This document shows, in pieces, positions 21,293 through 25,007 of a DNA stretch of 25,007 bases; positions within the stretch are counted from its first letter, which is position 1; the number at the start of each line of letters is the position of its first letter. A program made the translations under genes and the position numbers. The DNA is from a virus: positions 1-25,007 of IMG/VR virus record IMGVR_UViG_3300028393_000311. One strand, 5' to 3'. The notes beneath the pieces are model-generated. The model was not told where the DNA came from and searched no databases. It saw nothing but the letters and a program-made list of their open reading frames with translations.

Positions 21293-21544
21293 CTAATTAT
21301 CTAATAGATTTCTCCATTTTAATTGTGTTTCATAAGGATTTTTTACATACTCATTTAACTCATCCATAGCTTTACCTACAGATTCAAATGGTATTCTTTT
21401 ACATCCTACAGATACAATACAACCTCTTGAAAGAAATTCTATTGTAATAGTATAATCTTGTAATGCTCTTATACTAGAAGGAGTTTCTCTTTGTTCTGTA
21501 GGCACTGGCATTGTTAATTCATTTTCTTCTAATAATGGTCTCAT
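21293..21544 (-). CDS. Conserved small protein
   Basis: An 83-residue protein. The C-terminal half (ITIEFLSRGCIVSVGCKRIP, then FESVGKAMDELNEYVKNP) has the beta-beta-alpha layout of small phage proteins with VGCK-R-I-x-F motifs. These are common in Bacteroidota phages from memory and unassigned. The N-terminus is extended and acidic. It is separated from the coiled-coil gene by 21 nt. Confidence 0.65.
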   Translation of the reverse strand: MRPLLEENELTMPVPTEQRETPSSIRALQDYTITIEFLSRGCIVSVGCKRIPFESVGKAMDELNEYVKNPYETQLKWRNLLDN

Positions 21545-21565
21545 GTTATTTTATTTTTGGTTGGT

Positions 21566-21775
21566 TTAAAATACTGTATTACCTGCTACATTTTTAAGCA
21601 TTAGTACACATTCTTCTACTAATTCTTTAGTTTCTTCAAGAAGTCTTTCTAATTGTTCTATATAATGCTTTTGCTTAGCAATAATATCATTATTAAGTTC
21701 TGATATTTTTTTATAGCTTTCTAACTGCTCCTTTAATGCAGTAATATACTGATTTTGTAATTCTTCTACCTTCAT
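21566..21775 (-). CDS. Coiled-coil small protein
   Basis: A 69-residue protein that is one long amphipathic helix: EELQNQYITALKEQLESYKK, then IEQLERLLEETKELVEECVL. Likely a parallel coiled coil and a protein-interaction piece. No membrane helix or catalytic residue is present. Confidence 0.6.
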   Translation of the reverse strand: MKVEELQNQYITALKEQLESYKKISELNNDIIAKQKHYIEQLERLLEETKELVEECVLMLKNVAGNTVF

Positions 21776-21814
21776 TTTTTGTAAACTTTAAAGTTAATGA
21801 TTTGTAAACTAATG

Positions 21815-21895
21815 TTAACCTATAGGTGTTGTTAAAGTAGGTAAATGCCACCATTCATTACCATAACTGGTATTACAGGTGGTAAAACTGGTCAT
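21815..21895 (-). CDS. Tiny open frame or gene-end relic
   Basis: A 26-residue frame (MTSFTTCNTSYGNEWWHLPT ending TTPIG) fills the gap after the GIY-YIG gene. The composition, with two Trp and NTSYGNEWWHLP, is less like random AT-rich sequence than expected. No start signal is seen. It may be a short gene, or the 3' remnant of a gene disrupted by the homing element. The rest of the gap (21776-21814) shows nothing. Confidence 0.25.
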   Translation of the reverse strand: MTSFTTCNTSYGNEWWHLPTLTTPIG

Positions 21896-21906
21896 TCTGT
21901 ATCGTT

Positions 21907-22824
21907 TTATGACTCGTTAAGTCTAGACTGTGAGAAACCCAGCTCTTTAGCTTCTTCAGGGTGTTTTTTCCATAAATATCCATATGCTTGTTTTTGTTTG
22001 CCATTAAAACAATTTTTAATAGCTGTTCTACTAGATAACTTTAAATCTTTTATAACTGTTTCTAAATTATCATAAATTTTTATTAAAATACCATCTAAAG
22101 AATATTGAGCTATTTGGTTTTTATAATAAGAATCACAAGTATTGTCATAAGACCATATATAACCTCCAGCTGTTTTTCTTTGTTTATTTGTTACTTTAAA
22201 AATAGAAGCAGCATCTATATTTGTAATATTACTAGCTTCAAAAACAGATTCATAAGTATGTATACAATTACATTGTTTATCATATTGATATACAAAATGT
22301 TTACCTTTATTAGGAACATTTACTGTAATTTTTTGTAAATAGTTTTCTGTATACCATTTCCAAATATAATTACCACATGTAGTAGATACTCCATTTAAAT
22401 TAGCATATATACTTTTATCTTTAACTTTTAAAGTATATGTAATTTCTAATACATTATTCCAAATTTGTATAAAATTACCTTCTAAATCATATTGAATAAT
22501 TTTTTTAGGATCTCCACTTTTATGTTCACCACCAGAAGATATATTAGCTAATAAACCTGTATTATGACATATTCTACCATATTTTTTAATTAGATCTATT
22601 TCAGCTTGCATACATTCATCTTGGTTTTCATAAGTTTTTATAATATCTACTATAATTTGTTTTTTATTTTTAGACCAAATTTTATTCCATATAGGATTTC
22701 TTTTACCAGGTCCAAATTCATATGCTCTAGAATATCTACCTGGAATATCTGAACCAATACCAACATAAAATACTTCATTAGTATCTGGTCTTGTGTGAGT
22801 ATAAAGATAAAATTGTTTGTTCAT
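21907..22824 (-). CDS. GIY-YIG homing endonuclease with three NUMOD1-like repeats
   Basis: The start at 22824 (MNKQFYLYTHTRPDTNEVFY, 305 residues) is preferred, because the longer frame needs a TTG start and adds a sequence without family character. The GIY-YIG nuclease core has YLYTHTRPD ... VFYVGIGSDI, Arg in GRYSRAYEFG, and the Glu/Asn region QAEIDLIKKYG ... NISSGGEH. Then come three NUMOD1-type repeats of about 50 residues: IIQYDLEGNFIQIWNN ... GNYIWKW, VYQYDKQCNCIHTYES ... GGYIWSY and IAQYSLDGILIKIYDN ... YGYLWKK. These DNA-binding repeats identify a free-standing homing endonuclease. It is AT-rich in comparison with the flanking genes. Confidence 0.92.
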   Translation of the reverse strand: MNKQFYLYTHTRPDTNEVFYVGIGSDIPGRYSRAYEFGPGKRNPIWNKIWSKNKKQIIVDIIKTYENQDECMQAEIDLIKKYGRICHNTGLLANISSGGEHKSGDPKKIIQYDLEGNFIQIWNNVLEITYTLKVKDKSIYANLNGVSTTCGNYIWKWYTENYLQKITVNVPNKGKHFVYQYDKQCNCIHTYESVFEASNITNIDAASIFKVTNKQRKTAGGYIWSYDNTCDSYYKNQIAQYSLDGILIKIYDNLETVIKDLKLSSRTAIKNCFNGKQKQAYGYLWKKHPEEAKELGFSQSRLNES

Positions 22825-22881
22825 AATGTCATATAGTTTACTGTACAATACAATATATGACAAATACTACAAACTACCAAA

Positions 22882-23280
22882 TTATTCTCTAAGTTTTAAT
22901 CCCATTTCTATAGCTTCATCTGCTGATAAATTATCATGGATATATGTATGACAATTACGACATACTGCTTTCCATGTACCAACTTTTAGGTAATGTTTAT
23001 CTCTATCTTTACCAGAATAAAGGTGATGAACATCTGTACTAGTTCTTGTACATCCTACTAGTTTAGCTTCACAGCTAGGTTTAACTACTAAAAAAGCTTC
23101 TCTAAGTCTACCATAAGTATCCATCTCCACCCGTCTCTTTGCAGAGACAGGGGAAATAGACTTGGGTTTCTCAATATTGTACCAACATGATTGGCAGTAT
23201 TTTTCTTTACCATGTGACTTCCAGATGTGCTTCAGTTCTTCACATCCTGCACATAGTTTAAGTTTAGCTTGTATACTCAT
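22882..23280 (-). CDS. HNH endonuclease with N-terminal zinc finger
   Basis: A 132-residue protein. CAGC (10-13) and CQSC (29-32) form a probable zinc finger. The HNH core follows: C70 and C77, VHHLYSGKDRDKHY (84-97), then WKAVCRNCHTYIHD (103-116) with CxxCH and a final His. Lacking NUMOD repeats, it resembles resident phage HNH proteins involved in recombination or DNA processing rather than homing endonucleases. Its start overlaps the stop of the upstream gene by 4 nt. Confidence 0.85.
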   Translation of the reverse strand: MSIQAKLKLCAGCEELKHIWKSHGKEKYCQSCWYNIEKPKSISPVSAKRRVEMDTYGRLREAFLVVKPSCEAKLVGCTRTSTDVHHLYSGKDRDKHYLKVGTWKAVCRNCHTYIHDNLSADEAIEMGLKLRE

Positions 23281-23807
23281 GTTAACTGATAAAAGTTTAA
23301 AGGCAATAACTCAAACTCCATAAGTTTACCAATTATGTGTTGTTGTTTTACACCTAGTTCTTTGAATGGGATTTCTTCTTCTTTTGGTAAATCATCTATA
23401 TAACCTGTAGTTGCACACATAGCTTTTACTATAGAAGATTTAGGAAACAAAGATAACATAAAGTTGTCTAAATTAGAAAAGGTTATGTCTTGTTTCCAGT
23501 TACGTAATATTCTTTGGGCTCTAGCATAATTCCTTGTAACACTAACTTTAGTGGCTTCAGGCATTGCTGCTATTTCTTCTTTAGTGTAGGCTTTAAAACC
23601 ATATACCACTTTAGAATAAAGGTCTTTTTGTACAGGGGTAAGTTTAAACTCTTCTTCAATCTTCTGATACTTAGTAGTACCTTCTAACTGAATCTTACTT
23701 ACATAGGAGTTGTATCCTACATATTGGTGCTTGTTAGCATCTCCATATGATATTACCATACCATTAGAGTTACAAGAGATTGTCTTGTTTGTGTTTGTCT
23801 TTGACAT
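23277..23807 (-). CDS. Conserved phage protein, unknown function
   Basis: A 176-residue protein. Its central part, LTPVQKDLYSKVVYGFKAYT, then KEEIAAMPEATKVSVTRNYA and RAQRILRNWKQDI, is a basic helical region. I recall it as conserved in many Bacteroidota phages near HNH and replication genes. The conserved Arg/Lys-rich helices suggest DNA binding. The N-terminus (SKTNTNKTISCNSNGMVISY) is short and extended. Coupled to the HNH gene by a 4-nt overlap. Confidence 0.75.
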   Translation of the reverse strand: MSKTNTNKTISCNSNGMVISYGDANKHQYVGYNSYVSKIQLEGTTKYQKIEEEFKLTPVQKDLYSKVVYGFKAYTKEEIAAMPEATKVSVTRNYARAQRILRNWKQDITFSNLDNFMLSLFPKSSIVKAMCATTGYIDDLPKEEEIPFKELGVKQQHIIGKLMEFELLPLNFYQLT

Positions 23808-23848
23808 TGTGTGTAGTTTTAATTATTAATTAATTTCTATATAAAAAA

Positions 23849-23872
23849 GGGGCCTGTTATTAGCAGACCCCC
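23849..23872 (-). terminator. Rho-independent terminator
   Basis: GGGGCCTG and CAGACCCC pair around TTATTAG, with one mismatch. On the minus strand the stem is followed by TTTTTTATAT, a good T-tract. It ends the transcript of the 23898-24371 gene before the 23277-23807 gene. Confidence 0.8.
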
Positions 23873-23897
23873 TTCATTCTTCATTAACCCTTCTAAA

Positions 23898-24371
23898 TTA
23901 TAAAGTGGCTTCTTTACTATCTTCAGTCTTTAATAAAGACATAAGCTGTTGAGCACTCATTACTTCTCTAATCTCTGTGCTATTATTGTGAGATAACAAC
24001 TGATCATAAGCATTAGGATTAGTTGTATAGAATGATTGCCTATAAATAGGTTGATCATCTACACGACAAATGATACCTGTATTACCAGCAACTTTAAGAT
24101 CACGGTCTGGATTTTCTGTATTAAATGGGGTGAGAGACTCCACTACAACAATTTTACCTGGTAAAACATTACCTTGTCTATAGTTTGTTGCAATCAAATC
24201 TTCTACTTTACCTTTAATTAATGCTGACCTTTTTACATTTCTTAACCAACCTTGCTCGTTGATTTGGGTGGTTACTTGTTCTAAACGAATATAACCATAC
24301 TCTGGGTTATTTTGTGATACCCCAACTACATTACCATTTGGATCTGCTGTTACTACTACTTTGTTTTCCAT
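23898..24371 (-). CDS. Conserved phage protein, beta-rich, unknown function
   Basis: A 157-residue protein with regular beta strands (NKVVVTADPNGNVVGVSQNN; NVKRSALIKGKVEDLIATNY). A mid-section follows: GKIVVVESLTPFNTENPDRD, then TGIICRVDDQPIYRQSFYT. The helical C-terminus ends EVMSAQQLMSLLK. Terminators bracket it on both sides, so it is probably transcribed alone and strongly. A structural or single-strand-binding role is conceivable, but nothing definite is seen. Confidence 0.7.
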   Translation of the reverse strand: MENKVVVTADPNGNVVGVSQNNPEYGYIRLEQVTTQINEQGWLRNVKRSALIKGKVEDLIATNYRQGNVLPGKIVVVESLTPFNTENPDRDLKVAGNTGIICRVDDQPIYRQSFYTTNPNAYDQLLSHNNSTEIREVMSAQQLMSLLKTEDSKEATL

Positions 24372-24404
24372 AACTTTTTTTTGATTATTAATTAAACTAA
24401 AAAG

Positions 24405-24427
24405 CCCTTAACTACAACAGTTAAGGG
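24405..24427 (-). terminator. Rho-independent terminator
   Basis: CCCTTAACT and AGTTAAGGG form a perfect 9-bp stem around ACAAC. On the minus strand the stem is followed by GCTTTTTAG. It ends the transcript of the 24450-24701 gene. Confidence 0.85.
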
Positions 24428-24449
24428 TGCTCAGAATAAATATTGTTAT

Positions 24450-24701
24450 TTATTCGTCCTCTATATCAGCATCTAAGTCTGATAATTTATCTATCTCAGG
24501 AATATTAGTTAAGTCAGGTAATATTTCAGGAATGATTGCATTAGAATTATCATGCTTGCTCAGTATTGAGCCGTGCCATGGATTTTCATAAATATCTCCA
24601 TAGTTGTATGCAATAAGATATTCTAACTCTTCATCACTCATGTCAAAATACTGCTCTGTACTCATTTCTATTACCCTTCCATTTGGGAGTTGATAATACA
24701 T
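24450..24701 (-). CDS. Conserved small acidic phage protein
   Basis: An 83-residue protein. It begins MYYQLPNGRVIEMSTEQYFD, continues with a short helix (DEELEYLIAYNYG) and NPWHGSIL, and has a very acidic end (DKLSDLDADIEDE). The opening M-Y-x-Q-LP-x-G-x-x-I is, from memory, that of a small protein frequent in Bacteroidota phages. Terminated by the hairpin at 24405. Function unknown. Confidence 0.75.
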   Translation of the reverse strand: MYYQLPNGRVIEMSTEQYFDMSDEELEYLIAYNYGDIYENPWHGSILSKHDNSNAIIPEILPDLTNIPEIDKLSDLDADIEDE

Positions 24702-24780
24702 GTATGTATAGTTTATTACATAAATATAATAAAAAATATGAGCTACAATGCATTAGCAAATTATTCAATGGACTATAGGG

Positions 24781-24945
24781 CTATAAGTCTTTCTTTTTGC
24801 TTTTATTAGCATACATTTTCTTCTTCCAATAAGCATTAGTGGCATTGATATGCTCTTGCTTCTCTATAAGTTTTTCAGAACATTCTTTTAATGCTAATTT
24901 GGCCTCTACAAGTTCTTTCTTAGCTTTTCTACCAAATAAATCCAT
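24781..24945 (-). CDS. Short helical, Lys-rich protein
   Basis: A 54-residue protein: MDLFGRKAKKELVEAKLALK, then a helix through EKLIEKQEHINATNAYWKKK and a basic end (YANKSKKKDL). It follows the partial gene at the window edge by 2 nt, which supports translation in an operon. A palindromic GACTATAGGGCTATAAGTC (24771-24789) overlaps its stop. Function unknown. The gap 24702-24780 shows nothing else. Confidence 0.6.
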   Translation of the reverse strand: MDLFGRKAKKELVEAKLALKECSEKLIEKQEHINATNAYWKKKMYANKSKKKDL

Positions 24946-24947
24946 AA

Positions 24948-25007
24948 TTAATTTTTAAGTTTTTTAAATAGACCTGCAAATCTACCTGTTGTTTCTTTTG
25001 GTACAGT
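24948..25007 (-). CDS. C-terminal end of a gene entering from the right
   Basis: An open frame from the window edge to a TAA two bases before the next ATG. The last 19 residues are TVPKETTGRFAGLFKKLKN. Operon spacing is the only support; the product cannot be named. Confidence 0.5.
   Translation of the reverse strand, partial: TVPKETTGRFAGLFKKLKN

Noticed and set aside
21845-22075. Plus-strand open frame over the end of the GIY-YIG gene
   Set aside because: Antisense to an intact NUMOD1 repeat, with no leader or promoter.
22825-22863. Longer N-terminus for the GIY-YIG endonuclease
   Set aside because: It needs a TTG start; the ATG at 22824 gives a family-typical start just before the GIY-YIG core.
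1-25007. Stop-codon reassignment, as known in some large gut phages
   Set aside because: Genes end cleanly with TAA, TAG (for example at 9136) and TGA (for example at 4623 and 14596), and no gene needs read-through.
1-25007. CRISPR array, insertion sequence or integrase
   Set aside because: No regularly spaced direct repeats, terminal inverted repeats, transposase or recombinase signatures were found.

Overview
The window is part of the genome of a tailed phage (or prophage) that infects a member of the Bacteroidota. No virion structural or packaging gene is recognisable here; what is present is a replication module, a lysis module and accessory genes. The host group is inferred from AT-rich DNA, starts preceded by A-rich leaders rather than Shine-Dalgarno sequences, one near-perfect Bacteroidota-type promoter (TTTG, 20 nt, TAATTTTG at 13854-13885), and several small proteins of types familiar from Bacteroidota phages. 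Terminal stops include TAA, TAG and TGA, so the standard code is in use. The phage family cannot be assigned without the capsid, portal and terminase genes.

Layout. (1) 1-5631, leftward: a compact replication and recombination module read from a DnaA domain-IV-like protein through a possible helicase-loader position gene, a small membrane protein, a DnaB-type helicase, an unknown protein, a Sak4-like P-loop ATPase, a probable single-strand-binding protein, a Toprim primase and an HNH protein. (2) 5632-5751: the divergent, AT-rich control region. A perfect DnaA-box consensus lies just to its right. (3) 5752-9639, rightward: a lysis and envelope module with a membrane/coiled-coil protein, a beta-rich protein, a membrane-anchored spanin-like protein, a holin-like protein, a DUF1003 membrane protein, a GH19 endolysin, an HNH homing endonuclease, another small membrane protein and a 42-residue basic protein. 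It meets the leftward genes at a bidirectional terminator (9690-9715). (4) 9723-13866, leftward: a VWA protein, a MoxR-type AAA+ ATPase with a puzzling N-terminal extension, a small acidic protein and a family-1 uracil-DNA glycosylase. (5) 13915-14220: one isolated rightward gene with its own promoter. (6) 14207-17787, leftward: a possible NinB-like protein, an SF2 helicase and a group of conserved proteins of unknown function, one closely resembling DUF6915. (7) 17787-21775, leftward: a tightly overlapping array of small unknown genes, plus a tRNA-like element and a structured non-coding stretch. (8) 21815-25007, leftward: a GIY-YIG homing endonuclease with three NUMOD1-like repeats, a second HNH protein, and small conserved phage proteins separated by clear terminators.

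The most informative observation is at the end of the endolysin gene. The HNH gene that follows it has evidently arrived together with its own copy of the endolysin C-terminal coding sequence. The original last 21 codons survive as a 63-bp homologous relic directly after the HNH gene. Other points worth checking are the internal MoxR start with a leader shared with replication genes, a 137-nt two-frame overlap, the MoxR/VWA pair, an apparently split GHxH-type domain, and the tRNA-like element.
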